Notes: generated by a model not told the origin, from the sequence alone. 39,270 bases of DNA from Methanobrevibacter sp. (GCF_017468685.1 NZ_JAFUHT010000059.1:1-39270), one strand, 5' to 3'. Positions 7,948 to 17,153 are shown, numbered from the stretch's first letter. Numbers and translations: made by a program.

Positions 7948-8802
7948 ATGATTAAAGAATACCTCATTGAAAAAGGATTATTTAGCATAAACACAATTCT
8001 CATAATCCTTTCATCATTAATGGTCATATTTTTATTAAATGAATCAATTCCCATAATTCAAAATTACGGAATAGGAGATTTTATCTTCGGACTTACTTGG
8101 TCGCCAGACAATAATATCTTCGGAATATTACCGATGATTGCAGGCTCTGTGATAATCACAGGACTTTCATTAGTTCTATCCATACCCCTTGCAATTTCAT
8201 GTGCAATTTTTCTTGAAGAAATCGCACCATCAAACATTAAAAAATTATTCAAACCAATAATCCAAACATTAGCCGGAATTCCCTCTGTAATTTATGGATT
8301 TTTCGGTTTAACCGTGATTGTGCCATTGATACGCAACAATTTTACAGGAAGTGGATTTTCAGTCATTACCGCTTCAATAATACTTGCAGTAATGATTCTT
8401 CCAACAATCATATCTGTCAGCCAGGATGCAATAAAAAGCGTGCCTGAAAATTATAAGGAAGCATCATTCGGACTTGGATCAACTCACTGGCAGGTGATAA
8501 GAAATATAATACTTCCAACTGCACTGCCAGGAATAGTTACTGCAATAATTTTAGGCATTGGAAGAGCAATTGGTGAGACATTAGCTGTTTTGATGCTTGT
8601 TGGAAATGTGAATATCATACCCACATCAATCTTTGAGCCTGCACGAACATTAACATCAAACATTGCTCTTGAGATGGGTTATGCAACAGGAATACATTAT
8701 AATGCATTATTTACGACAGCTACAGTATTATTTGCAATGATAATTATTTTAATGAGCATATGCTGGATGATTCAAAAAAGAGGTGTTGGCAATGCATGTT
8801 AA
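7948..8802 (+). CDS. pstC: Phosphate ABC transporter permease PstC
   Basis: The preferred start is the ATG at 7948, since AGGTGATG overlaps the earlier in-frame GTG and ATG at 7939 and 7942. The 284-residue protein has six hydrophobic segments. The cytoplasmic EAA-type loop that docks on the ATPase is at YKEASFGLGSTHWQVIRNIILP. With PstA it forms the membrane channel of the high-affinity phosphate importer. Its last 11 nt overlap the pstA start, which indicates translational coupling. Confidence 0.92.
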   Translation: MIKEYLIEKGLFSINTILIILSSLMVIFLLNESIPIIQNYGIGDFIFGLTWSPDNNIFGILPMIAGSVIITGLSLVLSIPLAISCAIFLEEIAPSNIKKLFKPIIQTLAGIPSVIYGFFGLTVIVPLIRNNFTGSGFSVITASIILAVMILPTIISVSQDAIKSVPENYKEASFGLGSTHWQVIRNIILPTALPGIVTAIILGIGRAIGETLAVLMLVGNVNIIPTSIFEPARTLTSNIALEMGYATGIHYNALFTTATVLFAMIIILMSICWMIQKRGVGNAC

Positions 8803-9625
8803 ATCAATACAAAAAATCACCAGTTTCTGGTTTAAGCTTTCAGGCGCAATAACACTTGCGATACTTATGATAATCGTAAGCTATATCCTAATAAAAGGAA
8901 TAGGTGCAATCAACCTGGAGTTCCTACTTACAAAACCAGTCGACTCCGGTCGTGAGGGAGGAATACTGCCAATGATACTGTCCAGTTTGTATCTGCTAGC
9001 AGTTACTTCTTTCATTGCAATTCCCCTTGGCGTTGGAAGTGCGCTTTACATGGCAGAATATAATAAAAACCCCAGATTAGAAGTGGTCATCAGATTCATA
9101 TCACAGGTTTTAGCGTCAGTTCCCTCAATCGTGTTTGGATTATTCGGTTTGGCATTTCTGATATTCTTTTTAAAGACGGGCTGGTCATTGCTGAGCGGAG
9201 GAGTGATTCTTTCATTGATGTCAATGCCGACAATTTATCAAGTATCTGAAGTGGCACTGAAAAGCGTGCCTGAACATTATAAAGAGGGATGCTACGGCAT
9301 GGGTGCAACAAAATGGCAGTGCATAACTTCCATCATCCTGCCAACTGCAGCAAGCGGAATATTTACCGGAATAATATTGGCTCTAACAAGAGCATTCTCA
9401 GAAGCAGCAGCCGTAATGTATCTGGTAGGTTCATCCCTTGAAATGCCCACATCACTTCTTGATACGGGACGCCCCTTACCTCTGCACCTGTATGTACTTG
9501 CAACTGAGGGAATATCAATGGAAAATGCATATGGAACCGCATTTGTCTTAATCGCAATAGTGTTAACAATCACAATACTTTCAAATCACATAATTTCAAA
9601 ATATGAAATAAAACTAGGAGTGTAG
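8792..9625 (+). CDS. pstA: Phosphate ABC transporter permease PstA
   Basis: The ATG at 8792 (MHVKSIQK) is preceded by AGGTG at 8781-8785, so an upstream GTG at 8783 is not needed. The 277-residue product has six hydrophobic segments and the EAA-type loop [22 protein letters not shown], and it is clearly paralogous to PstC. It completes the membrane part of the phosphate importer. The pstB start follows its stop by 4 nt. Confidence 0.92.
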   Translation: MHVKSIQKITSFWFKLSGAITLAILMIIVSYILIKGIGAINLEFLLTKPVDSGREGGILPMILSSLYLLAVTSFIAIPLGVGSALYMAEYNKNPRLEVVIRFISQVLASVPSIVFGLFGLAFLIFFLKTGWSLLSGGVILSLMSMPTIYQVSEVALKSVPEHYKEGCYGMGATKWQCITSIILPTAASGIFTGIILALTRAFSEAAAVMYLVGSSLEMPTSLLDTGRPLPLHLYVLATEGISMENAYGTAFVLIAIVLTITILSNHIISKYEIKLGV

Positions 9626-9629
9626 TAAT

Positions 9630-10379
9630 ATGAAAATTGAAGTGAACCATTTCAATGCAGGATTCGGCAATATGGAAATTCTAAAAGACATTAATTTAAA
9701 AATTCCGCAACATAGTGTGACTGCTTTAATCGGACCGTCAGGCTGCGGCAAATCAACATTTCTCAGATCAATTAACCGGATGAATGACCTGTCCCGTGAC
9801 TTTTGCTGCAACGGAGACATTCTTATAAACTCCATGAATATATATGGCGATGAAATAGATGTTGTGGACCTTAGAAAAAATGTGGGAATGGTCTTTCAAA
9901 AGGCAAATCCATTTCCCATGTCAATTTATGATAATGTCGCATATGGGTTAAGAATACATGGAATTCATGATGATTATGAGATTTCAAAAGTCGTTGAAAG
10001 AAGCCTTAAACAGGCCGCTTTATGGGAGGAGGTTGAAGATAAGTTATTTGAATCCGCATTGAATTTATCCGGAGGCCAGCAACAGAGGCTATGTATTGCA
10101 AGAACCATTGCAGTCAATCCGGACATTATTCTGATGGATGAACCTTGCTCAGCACTTGACCCGATATCCACATTGAAAATTGAGGAACTGATAAGCGAAC
10201 TGAAAAAGGACTATACAATAGTTCTTGTGACCCACAATATGCAGCAGGCAAAAAGAAGCTCCGATTACACAGCATTCTTTTTGAATGGAGAAGTGATTGA
10301 ATCTGGTTTGACCCGAAATATCTTTCAAAACCCACAGGAGATTAAAACACAGGATTATATTATGGGAAGATTCGGATGA
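9630..10379 (+). CDS. pstB: Phosphate ABC transporter ATPase PstB
   Basis: The 249-residue ABC ATPase has Walker [10 protein letters not shown] (residues 35-43), a Q-loop in [11 protein letters not shown], the LSGGQQQR signature and Walker B with [12 protein letters not shown]. The CGKST and [16 protein letters not shown] stretches are typical of PstB. It hydrolyses ATP to drive phosphate uptake through PstCA. GGAG lies 9 nt before the ATG. No phoU follows, although phoU commonly closes pst operons; the next gene is tyrA with its own promoter. Confidence 0.95.
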   Translation: MKIEVNHFNAGFGNMEILKDINLKIPQHSVTALIGPSGCGKSTFLRSINRMNDLSRDFCCNGDILINSMNIYGDEIDVVDLRKNVGMVFQKANPFPMSIYDNVAYGLRIHGIHDDYEISKVVERSLKQAALWEEVEDKLFESALNLSGGQQQRLCIARTIAVNPDIILMDEPCSALDPISTLKIEELISELKKDYTIVLVTHNMQQAKRSSDYTAFFLNGEVIESGLTRNIFQNPQEIKTQDYIMGRFG

Positions 10380-10430
10380 AAAAATAATCAGACACAAAAA
10401 TTTTATAACTTTTTTCAGTTAAAAATAATA

Positions 10431-11741
10431 ATGATTAAAATGAAGATTGGAATAATTGGTGGAACAGACGGATTGGGAAAAACTTTAATATATTATTTTA
10501 GAGATGAATTTGAAGTATATATTTCCGGAACCGATCATAAAAAAGGTAGAAATGTAGCAAAAGAATTGAATGTTAATTATATTGAATCCAATGCAGGACT
10601 TGCCAATATCAGTGACATTTTAGTTGTTTCTGTTCCAATTCAATTCACATCAGAAGTGATTCGGGAAGTTGCCCCATTTATGAAAAGCGGTTCATTAATG
10701 GTTGACGTTACCTCTGTTAAAGAAGAACCTACCAAAACAATGGCTGAAGCATTGCCGGACACTGTCGAATACATTCCAACACATCCTGTATTCGGTCCCC
10801 GCACTACCGAGCTTGACAATCAGGTAATTGTTTTGACTGCTGATAAAAAGGGCAAATGGTACAGTAAAATCTACAATTACCTTTCAAATAAAAATATGAG
10901 AATCATCGAAACTACAGCAGAAAAACATGATTTTATGATGAGCATTGTACAGGTTCTGACTCACTTTTCATTTATTTCAACCGCTTCTGCAATTGAAAAG
11001 CTAAAAGTTGATTTATCTGAAAGTGAAGATTATGAAAGTCCAATTTATAATCTTATGATTGATATGATTGCACGTATTGTTGCTCAAAATCCTTATTTAA
11101 CTTATAATATCCAATCAATGAACAGTAATGGTGCAAAAATCAGAAATACTTTTGCTGATGCAGTTGTTGAGCTGAGAGATGTCATCAATAGTGGAGACAT
11201 GGACAAATTTGTTGAAATAGCCATTAAAGCTACTAAACATATGGGAGACATTAAAAATGCGCTTGGTAGAAGTGACAAGGCAATAAATGCTTTAAGTCAT
11301 GAATTTAGCTTACTGAACAAGTCAATTGGGCGTGAAGTTGGCCTTAAACATATATATTCTGGAAAGATTCATGTGGGAATATTGGAAGGCATTAAGGACA
11401 ATACCGCAATTTTGAAATCAGGAAATAAGGTTAAAAAGATAAGAATAGCAAATATTGAAGTTTTAAGCGATGAAGAATTATATGCATGGAAAATCGATAA
11501 TCTGGATAAGAAAACCGAATCCATCAGCTGCGTATTTTCAAAAAATGTTCATGTAGAAACTATCCAGAATACTGTTCTAAATATTGACAATATTATCGAT
11601 ATCAAACTAACTGATGCATATAATGGTCCGCAAATTGATAATGACTCAATCAGTTTAACTTTTGAGATTACTGCTCTTTCAAAAGAGGATATTGACAATG
11701 TTAAAAATCTTTTCACCGGATTTGGTGGAACCATCAGATAA
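10431..11741 (+). CDS. tyrA: Prephenate dehydrogenase with C-terminal regulatory domain
   Basis: The protein (436 residues from 10431) starts with an NAD(P)-binding Rossmann motif (IGIIGGTDGLG). It carries the prephenate dehydrogenase motif THPVFGP with H118, the likely catalytic histidine. It oxidatively decarboxylates prephenate (or arogenate) on the way to tyrosine. After the helical dimerisation domain (to about residue 300), an extra C-terminal region of about 130 residues ends in an alternating beta/alpha pattern that may be a small ligand-binding domain. TTTTATAA at 10401-10408 puts transcription start at or near the first ATG, and no ribosome site is seen. The mRNA is therefore probably leaderless; MKIGIIGG at 10440 is the alternative start. 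Confidence 0.88.
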   Translation: MIKMKIGIIGGTDGLGKTLIYYFRDEFEVYISGTDHKKGRNVAKELNVNYIESNAGLANISDILVVSVPIQFTSEVIREVAPFMKSGSLMVDVTSVKEEPTKTMAEALPDTVEYIPTHPVFGPRTTELDNQVIVLTADKKGKWYSKIYNYLSNKNMRIIETTAEKHDFMMSIVQVLTHFSFISTASAIEKLKVDLSESEDYESPIYNLMIDMIARIVAQNPYLTYNIQSMNSNGAKIRNTFADAVVELRDVINSGDMDKFVEIAIKATKHMGDIKNALGRSDKAINALSHEFSLLNKSIGREVGLKHIYSGKIHVGILEGIKDNTAILKSGNKVKKIRIANIEVLSDEELYAWKIDNLDKKTESISCVFSKNVHVETIQNTVLNIDNIIDIKLTDAYNGPQIDNDSISLTFEITALSKEDIDNVKNLFTGFGGTIR

Positions 11742-12050
11742 TGTTTTAAAATAAACGAACAAATATTAAAGTGTCTAAAAGTAATTAAATTTTAAAATTT
11801 AATATACTTTACTATTTTTTATTATTTTTTCATAATATTCTTTATAAATTTATTTTTAAATTATAACACAATTATACCATATTATTTAAATCAATAAACT
11901 AATTTTAAGCTGTTTTGAAAAATTGTCAAAACCGAAACCTTTATATAGTAAAACATACACAGATTACTTTGTCAATAAAGTTACAAAAAGTAACAAAAAG
12001 ATTTTGACACATTACAATTACAACATTACAGCCAAAATGGAGATGATATT
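11742..12050. other. Intergenic region between tyrA and cdc48
   Basis: No gene is seen. The left part holds a possible tyrA terminator: the perfect 20-bp A/T palindrome at 11784-11803 followed by T-rich runs at about 11814-11828. The right part holds the cdc48 promoter and a leader of about 80 nt with a small hairpin, GTTAC-AAAAA-GTAAC (11980-11994). Confidence 0.65.
11931..11947 (+). promoter_or_regulatory. BRE/TATA promoter of cdc48
   Basis: ACCGAAA (11931-11937) followed by TTTATATA (11940-11947) is one of the clearest promoters in the window. Initiation near 11970-11973 would give a leader of about 80 nt. That leader carries the hairpin at 11980-11994 and the ribosome site GGAGATGAT just before the ATG at 12051. 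Confidence 0.72.
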
Positions 12051-14255
12051 ATGGCAGAAAATGAAATCACATTAAAAGTTGCAGAAGCAATTTCACAAAA
12101 AGATGTAGGTCAAGGCGTAGCGAGACTTGATCCAAACGTCATGGATGACCTAGATATCCATGAAAGAGACCTCATCGAAATCATTGGTGAGAGAAGAACT
12201 GCTGCTATCGCTCTTCCTTCACAAACAGACATAGGTCTTGGAGTAATCAGAATCGACGGATTAGTTCGTAAAAACTCCGGAGCAACCATTGGTGGAGAAG
12301 TAACAATTAAAAAAGCACAGGCAACCGAAGCTAAAAAAGTTGTTCTTGCACCAACCGAAGACAACATCCGTGTGCAAGGAGATGTCAGAGGATTATTTGC
12401 AGGAAAAGTAATGGTTCAGGGAGACATTATCGGATCTCAAATACGTGCACCAAGACCAAGTATGGGTAGAGGGTTCAACAGCTTATTTGATGAATTAATG
12501 GACTTTACACCTGCAATGCGTGAAATCAAATTCGCAGTAGTGTCAACCAGTCCTAAGGACATTGTTATAGTTGGACCTAATACTGAAGTACAATTACATG
12601 AATCCCCAGTGGATGTAAGTAAAATCGAAGGAGTAAGCAACCTCGTGGACGTAAGCTACGAAGACATTGGCGGACTAAAAGAAGAGGTCAAAAAAGTAAG
12701 AGAAATGATTGAAATTCCTCTTAAAAGACCTGAACTCTTTGAAAAATTAGGAATTGCTCCACCAAAAGGAGTATTGATGCATGGTCCACCTGGAACAGGT
12801 AAAACCTTACTGGCTAAAGCAGTAGCCAGTGAAAGTGACGCTCATTTCATCCTTATCAACGGACCTGAAATAATGAGCAAATATGTTGGCGGATCTGAAG
12901 AAAACCTCAGAGAATACTTCGAGGAAGCAGAGGAAAACTCACCTTCAATTATATTTATTGATGAATTAGATGCAATCGCTCCAAAAAGAGAGGAAACCAA
13001 TGGAGAAGTTGAAAGAAGAACCGTTGCTCAACTTTTAACTTTAATGGATGGTCTTAAATCCCGTGGACAAGTGGTGGTTATTGGTGCAACCAACAGACCT
13101 GACTCACTTGACCCAGCACTCAGAAGACCTGGAAGATTTGACCGTGAAATCGAAATTGGAGTGCCAGACACAGAAGAGAGAAAAGAAGTGCTTGAAATAC
13201 ATACAAGAAACATGCCTCTTGCAGAGGATGTTGACCTTGACAAAATTGCAAATACCACCCACGGATTCGTGGGAGCAGATCTTGAGTCATTATGTAAAGA
13301 AGCAGCAATGAGAGTAGTCAGAAGAATACTTCCTGAAATACAAAACGATGAAGAGATTCCGAAAGAAGTGATGGAAAAAATCGTGGTAACCGGAAATGAC
13401 TTCAAAAACGCACAAAAAGAGATTCAACCTTCAGCTCTAAGAGAAGTTCTCGTTCAAATCCCGGACATCAAATGGGATGATGTAGGAGGACTTGAAGACG
13501 TAAAACAAGAGTTAAAAGAAGCTGTTGAATGGCCATTAAAACATCCTGAAACCTTCCAACGCTTAGGAATAAGGCCTCCAAAAGGAACTCTACTCTACGG
13601 AATTCCTGGAACAGGTAAAACATTGCTTGCAAAAGCAGTGGCAAGTGAAAGTGAAGCAAACTTCATTTCAGTCAAAGGCCCTGAACTCCTATCCAAATGG
13701 GTTGGAGAGTCCGAAAAAGGAGTTCGTGAAGTATTCAGAAAAGCAAAACAAGCTTCTCCAACAGTGATCTTTTTCGATGAAATCGATGCAATAGCCAGCG
13801 CACGTAGCGGAAATGACACTGACAGCGGAGTGACAAAAAGAGTTGTCAACCAGTTATTAACAGAAATGGACGGATTGGAAGAGCTTGAAGATGTGGCAAT
13901 CATTGCAGCAACCAACAGACCTGACATCCTTGATACAGGTTTGATGAGACCTGGAAGATTTGACAGACACATTGAAGTAGGTCAACCGGACGAAGAAGCA
14001 AGAAAATCAATCTTTGAAGTACATACCAAAAATATGCCACTTGCAGGAGATGTAGATCTTAAAAAACTAGCCAAAAACACTGACAGATATGTTGGAGCAG
14101 ACATTGAAGCTGTATGCAGAGAAGCAGCAATGTTGGCTTTAAGAGACAACCTTGAAGCAGAAGAAATCCCATACAAATATTTCAAAGATGCAATAGATAA
14201 GGTGAAGCCTGGAAACACACAGATACAGGAAGAACAGTTAGTTCAATACATGTAG
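12051..14255 (+). CDS. Cdc48/VAT-type AAA+ ATPase
   Basis: The 734-residue product matches archaeal Cdc48 (VAT/p97). The N-terminal double-psi barrel plus Cdc48 domain 2 covers residues 1-190. The D1 AAA module has Walker A GPPGTGKT (245-252) and Walker B IFIDELDA (D304, E305). The D2 module has Walker A GIPGTGKT (517-524) and Walker B FFDEIDA (D576, E577). Arginine-finger regions RRPGRFD and MRPGRFD are present in D1 and D2. The hexamer unfolds and extracts substrates, often for the proteasome. The D2 P-loop has Ile where Pro is usual. The C-terminus (EEQLVQYM) lacks a clear HbYX proteasome-docking end. GGAG precedes the ATG. Confidence 0.96.
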   Translation: MAENEITLKVAEAISQKDVGQGVARLDPNVMDDLDIHERDLIEIIGERRTAAIALPSQTDIGLGVIRIDGLVRKNSGATIGGEVTIKKAQATEAKKVVLAPTEDNIRVQGDVRGLFAGKVMVQGDIIGSQIRAPRPSMGRGFNSLFDELMDFTPAMREIKFAVVSTSPKDIVIVGPNTEVQLHESPVDVSKIEGVSNLVDVSYEDIGGLKEEVKKVREMIEIPLKRPELFEKLGIAPPKGVLMHGPPGTGKTLLAKAVASESDAHFILINGPEIMSKYVGGSEENLREYFEEAEENSPSIIFIDELDAIAPKREETNGEVERRTVAQLLTLMDGLKSRGQVVVIGATNRPDSLDPALRRPGRFDREIEIGVPDTEERKEVLEIHTRNMPLAEDVDLDKIANTTHGFVGADLESLCKEAAMRVVRRILPEIQNDEEIPKEVMEKIVVTGNDFKNAQKEIQPSALREVLVQIPDIKWDDVGGLEDVKQELKEAVEWPLKHPETFQRLGIRPPKGTLLYGIPGTGKTLLAKAVASESEANFISVKGPELLSKWVGESEKGVREVFRKAKQASPTVIFFDEIDAIASARSGNDTDSGVTKRVVNQLLTEMDGLEELEDVAIIAATNRPDILDTGLMRPGRFDRHIEVGQPDEEARKSIFEVHTKNMPLAGDVDLKKLAKNTDRYVGADIEAVCREAAMLALRDNLEAEEIPYKYFKDAIDKVKPGNTQIQEEQLVQYM

Positions 14256-14480
14256 GGACAACATCCCTACATTTTCCTCCAATATAATGATTATATAGTT
14301 TCTAACCATATTTAGAGGAAAGGCATGGAGCCTTTCCTATAACCTCCAAAATAATGATACTAAAATTCTCTATTTTCATTTTTTAAGGGAAAGATATGGA
14401 ATCTTTCCCACCTCCATTATATTTACCAAATTTCTCTACCGAATTGGGAAGATATGGAATCTTCCCATCAACCTCTAAAA
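14252..14480 (+). repeat. Tandem hairpin array downstream of cdc48
   Basis: Four hairpins follow the cdc48 stop codon. H1 has stem GTAGGGA/TCCCTAC (14252-14270) and loop CAACA. H2 has AGGAAAGGC/GCCTTTCCT (14316-14338), H3 has GGGAAAGAT/ATCTTTCCC (14387-14409) and H4 has TGGGAAGAT/ATCTTCCCA (14445-14467). H2, H3 and H4 all have the loop ATGGA with different but fully paired stems. Each hairpin is followed within 10 nt by CCTCC or CCTCT. The A/T linkers after H1 and H2 are also alike (CCTCCAATATAATGAT and CCTCCAAAATAATGAT). A T run follows H4 at 14482-14488. The units look like diverged tandem copies; the function is unknown. Confidence 0.85.
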
Positions 14481-14494
14481 CTTTTTTTATTTTG

Positions 14495-14514
14495 ACTTAA
14501 AAATTGATTTAAGT
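14495..14514. repeat. Short inverted repeat
   Basis: ACTTAAA (14495-14501) and TTTAAGT (14508-14514) form a 7-bp stem around AATTGA. It lies between the hairpin array and the next promoter and may belong to the end of the cdc48 transcript. The meaning is uncertain. Confidence 0.4.
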
Positions 14515-14585
14515 TCATACAATTACATTCAAATCAAAATATTGCTGTCAGTTCGAGCCATACCCAATAACAGATAGTTATAACC

Positions 14586-14593
14586 TTTATATA
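14586..14593 (+). promoter_or_regulatory. TATA box of the HEPN-like gene pair
   Basis: TTTATATA at 14586-14593, preceded by ATAACC, predicts initiation near 14618. The leader to the ATG at 14693 would then be about 75 nt. This separate promoter suggests that the following two genes form their own transcript, not a tail of cdc48. Confidence 0.6.
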
Positions 14594-14692
14594 CTTCAAA
14601 CACCAATAGAATTACAGGGATAGGTTAAGTGTATTTTTTCAATTCTGAAAAAATTAAGATTTTATATGAATTTATACATAAATGGTGAAAAA

Positions 14693-15019
14693 ATGCTTAA
14701 ACATTTGATTAACGGCCCAATTATGCCCTCATGTGAAAGTGAAGTCGTGCAAAACGATGAGTTCCTATCCAAGCTTGAAAAGAAACTCATACTTCTAAGT
14801 GCCAAATACGGATTAGGTGAAGTATTATTCATAGAAAAGAATCCTCTGAATAATGATTCATTTGCTTCATTTTACATCAGAGCTCCCAAATCCTGGTCAA
14901 ATCAGAAAATTTTTGATGTGTGGGATTTGATTTCTGATGAAGTGGATGAGTTTGCTGCAAAAGAAGGTCATGACAACTTGATGGAAATCTGCAATGTGGC
15001 TGTTTCAGACAGATGCTGA
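14693..15019 (+). CDS. Small protein of unknown function, partner of the HEPN-like gene
   Basis: I do not recognise this 108-residue protein. The chosen start is the ATG at 14693 because GGTGA lies directly upstream; a frame from 14666 has no ribosome site. By eye it has an N-terminal helix (SKLEKKLILLSAKYG), two strands (EVLFIEKN and FASFYIRAP), a longer acidic helix (IFDVWDLISDEVDEFAAKEG) and a last strand (ICNVAVSDRC). It lacks the GSX10DXD motif of MNT nucleotidyltransferases, the usual partners of HEPN proteins. It ends 9 nt before the next gene, so the two are probably co-transcribed. It may bind or neutralise the downstream protein, but that is inference. Confidence 0.7.
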   Translation: MLKHLINGPIMPSCESEVVQNDEFLSKLEKKLILLSAKYGLGEVLFIEKNPLNNDSFASFYIRAPKSWSNQKIFDVWDLISDEVDEFAAKEGHDNLMEICNVAVSDRC

Positions 15020-15028
15020 GGTTGAATT

Positions 15029-15418
15029 ATGGTTCATGCATTTGTACCTCAACACATCATAGATTTAGCTGAATACTTAAAAGCAAAAGAATTTTCAGAC
15101 AAAAACTATGATTTGCAATGCATTGATCGCACTATCGTCAATAGAGCATACCTTTCAACATATCTTCATGCTCAGGAATGGATTATCAATAATGGTCCCT
15201 ACAATGACATCAAGGATTATTCAAAAAAAGATGTTGGATACCATACCGCAATCTGTATCGCCTTAACTGCATTAAACAAAAAAGCAATCAGCAAAAAATA
15301 TGCTGATTTTATAAAACTAAGAGTTGATGCAGATTACGACATCATTACCATTATTGATTCAGATGATGCTAAAAAAGCATTGGATTTAGCTTCCCAAATC
15401 CAAACTGCATTGCAATAG
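15029..15418 (+). CDS. HEPN-like domain protein
   Basis: This 129-residue, mostly helical protein fits the pattern of the HEPN superfamily by eye. Residues 38-56 read NRAYLSTYLHAQEWIINNG, like the SRAYYAxFHAA helix of HEPN proteins. A YHTAICIAL helix follows, then KYADFIKLRVDADYD (90-104), like the LRxxADY stretch, and a final DAKKALDLASQIQTAL helix. Many HEPN proteins are RNases of toxin-antitoxin or defence systems with an Rx4-6H motif. Here R39 and H47 are seven residues apart, so catalysis is doubtful. GAGGT precedes the ATG and the gene follows the 108-residue protein by 9 nt. The family assignment is tentative. Confidence 0.6.
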   Translation: MVHAFVPQHIIDLAEYLKAKEFSDKNYDLQCIDRTIVNRAYLSTYLHAQEWIINNGPYNDIKDYSKKDVGYHTAICIALTALNKKAISKKYADFIKLRVDADYDIITIIDSDDAKKALDLASQIQTALQ

Positions 15419-15474
15419 AAAATTATTTTTTTAAACCATCAGTTCAAACTGAAAACAATTTTGATTTCATATGA

Positions 15475-16131
15475 TTATTTTTTAGGCAGTGTTTGATTTT
15501 CCGGAACCAGACCAATATTTTGATAGTATTGGCGTTTATATTCAATGAATGGAAATTTAGGTCCACTCACTCCCCATTTAGGATTATAACCAAAAATATT
15601 AATATACTCTTCTAAATCAGGCCTTTCATTAATTAATGCCTGAACAACATTATACAATGCTTTTGTATCATCTATCGCACGATGAAAATTAACCTCTTCA
15701 ATTCCATAGTGTTTTACGGCATCTATCAATTTGTGAGGAAATTCTTTTCTGTCTTTTAATACTGTTACAGTATCCAGCCAATAAAGATTTTTAACTATAT
15801 CATCAGCTTCTAATGGATAATGTCTTTTAAGCAAATAATAAACAAATGATAGGTCAAATTGACAGTTATGAGCAATCATTAATGTTCCAGAAGTTAGATG
15901 ATTTTTTAAATCCTCTGCAATACTTTTTTCGCTGAATCCTTTTGTGATTAAATCTTCATCAGTAATTCCTGTGATTTCAGTTATTTTAGAAGGCAAATCT
16001 TTTCCAATGTTAATGAATTTATCATATTCCTCAATTCTGCCATCTTCAACTATCAACATTGCAAGTTCAATTATCTCATTTTCAATGAAATCCAATCCGC
16101 TTGTTTCTGTATCAAAATATATTACTTTCAT
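15475..16131 (-). CDS. DnaQ-like 3'-5' exonuclease (DEDDh)
   Basis: The 218-residue protein contains all DEDDh exonuclease residues. These are D7 and E9 in FDTETSGLD, D93 in HNCQFDLSF, and H150 and D155 in FHRAIDDTKAL. Such enzymes remove nucleotides from DNA or RNA 3' ends; this one is a stand-alone exonuclease domain without polymerase. GTGATG precedes the ATG, which lies 9 nt after the stop of the upstream gene, so the two are likely one transcript. The substrate cannot be told from sequence. Confidence 0.88.
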   Translation of the reverse strand: MKVIYFDTETSGLDFIENEIIELAMLIVEDGRIEEYDKFINIGKDLPSKITEITGITDEDLITKGFSEKSIAEDLKNHLTSGTLMIAHNCQFDLSFVYYLLKRHYPLEADDIVKNLYWLDTVTVLKDRKEFPHKLIDAVKHYGIEEVNFHRAIDDTKALYNVVQALINERPDLEEYINIFGYNPKWGVSGPKFPFIEYKRQYYQNIGLVPENQTLPKK

Positions 16132-16140
16132 AACATCACA

Positions 16141-16998
16141 TTACAATAATTTACGAGGAGAATCCTCTTTATTTCTTGGATGATTATTTGTTGATAAAGG
16201 TTTATTAATTTTTTTAAGACGAGTATCTAGCAATCTACGACCCTCATCACTTGCACAGAATATAGGTACCTTTTCACCATAATAATATAATTCATGTTCA
16301 TCTGCATATCCCCTTACGTATTTTGATGCACATGCAGTGACAATATCTGCATTTTCAAAAAGCATTTCTGCAATGTCCGGTTCAACTGCTGTTGTGTGGG
16401 CTACAAAAATATAAATATTAACATCATCATCCACAGGATAATTCCTTAATTCCTCAATCATTGTTGATGGAATTACAGTTATTGCAATGTTTTTATAACC
16501 TTTCTTTAATGCAATTTTCAGCCCTTCAAGTTGGTTTAGTTCTGCAGTTTGCGGATTTAACACAATACTGTCTTTTTGTTCCAATTTCTCTATCACTTCA
16601 GGAATTGGTGTTGTGCTGATTAATCCGGATACTCTTGCGCCGACTCCCTGAACAACACGAGGTTGAGTCATTATGACAGTTCCTGCACCGTCACATGCAC
16701 CGACAACACAATCAATGTTTCCCTCTTCAAGGTTTGTTTTAAGGATTTCTGAAACTCCAACAGTTATTGCATCATCCATTTCTATTATTCTTTGAGGAGT
16801 ACACATTCCAAAGTCTTCAATTCTGAATGTGATGTTTTTTCTGATGAATTCCTCATTTAGCTCTTCCACATTATGCATTGCATGAAACATTGGACAGTAT
16901 TTCATTTCTGTTGATGGTCCAACTTCTGTTATTTGTCCGTTTTCGATTACTACATTTACTTTTCCTAATGCTTCTATGACATGTTTATCTTTTACCAT
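16141..16998 (-). CDS. Methanogenesis marker protein 8-like (DUF2099)
   Basis: The 285-residue product (MVKDKHVIEALGKVNVVIENGQITEVGPSTEMKYCPM at the N-terminus, written here only as its opening region) resembles the family known as putative methanogenesis marker protein 8. That family is conserved in methanogens and has no firmly assigned reaction. Visible features are an N-terminal CPMFHAMH segment, a glycine-rich VVGACDGAGTVIMTQPRVVQGVGARVSGL segment, and cysteines in TACASKYVRG and FCASDEGR. It is predicted to be cytoplasmic. It heads a two-gene unit with the DnaQ-like exonuclease and is divergent from thiC. Confidence 0.7.
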   Translation of the reverse strand: MVKDKHVIEALGKVNVVIENGQITEVGPSTEMKYCPMFHAMHNVEELNEEFIRKNITFRIEDFGMCTPQRIIEMDDAITVGVSEILKTNLEEGNIDCVVGACDGAGTVIMTQPRVVQGVGARVSGLISTTPIPEVIEKLEQKDSIVLNPQTAELNQLEGLKIALKKGYKNIAITVIPSTMIEELRNYPVDDDVNIYIFVAHTTAVEPDIAEMLFENADIVTACASKYVRGYADEHELYYYGEKVPIFCASDEGRRLLDTRLKKINKPLSTNNHPRNKEDSPRKLL

Positions 16999-17153
16999 AT
17001 AACCACCGTTATATATGCTATTATTAATTATAATATAAAAAGAATATTGTTAATGAAATTTAACATCCGAAAAAATAGCTTTAAATAATGAAAAAATTCT
17101 ATATACTATGAATAAATAATATTATTAATGATTAGTCAACATGAGGGATAAAT

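Noticed and set aside
13028-13972. Minus-strand frames of 125 residues inside cdc48
   Set aside because: They are shadows of the strongly supported cdc48 frame and lack starts with ribosome sites.
15440-15451. CAGTTCAAACTG as a terminator between the HEPN-like gene and the exonuclease gene
   Set aside because: The palindrome leaves a two-base loop, so a stable hairpin is unlikely; nearby T runs may suffice for termination.
17040-17153. TPP riboswitch upstream of thiC
   Set aside because: The predicted leader is only about 40 nt and I could not find the conserved CTGAGA core of the TPP aptamer.
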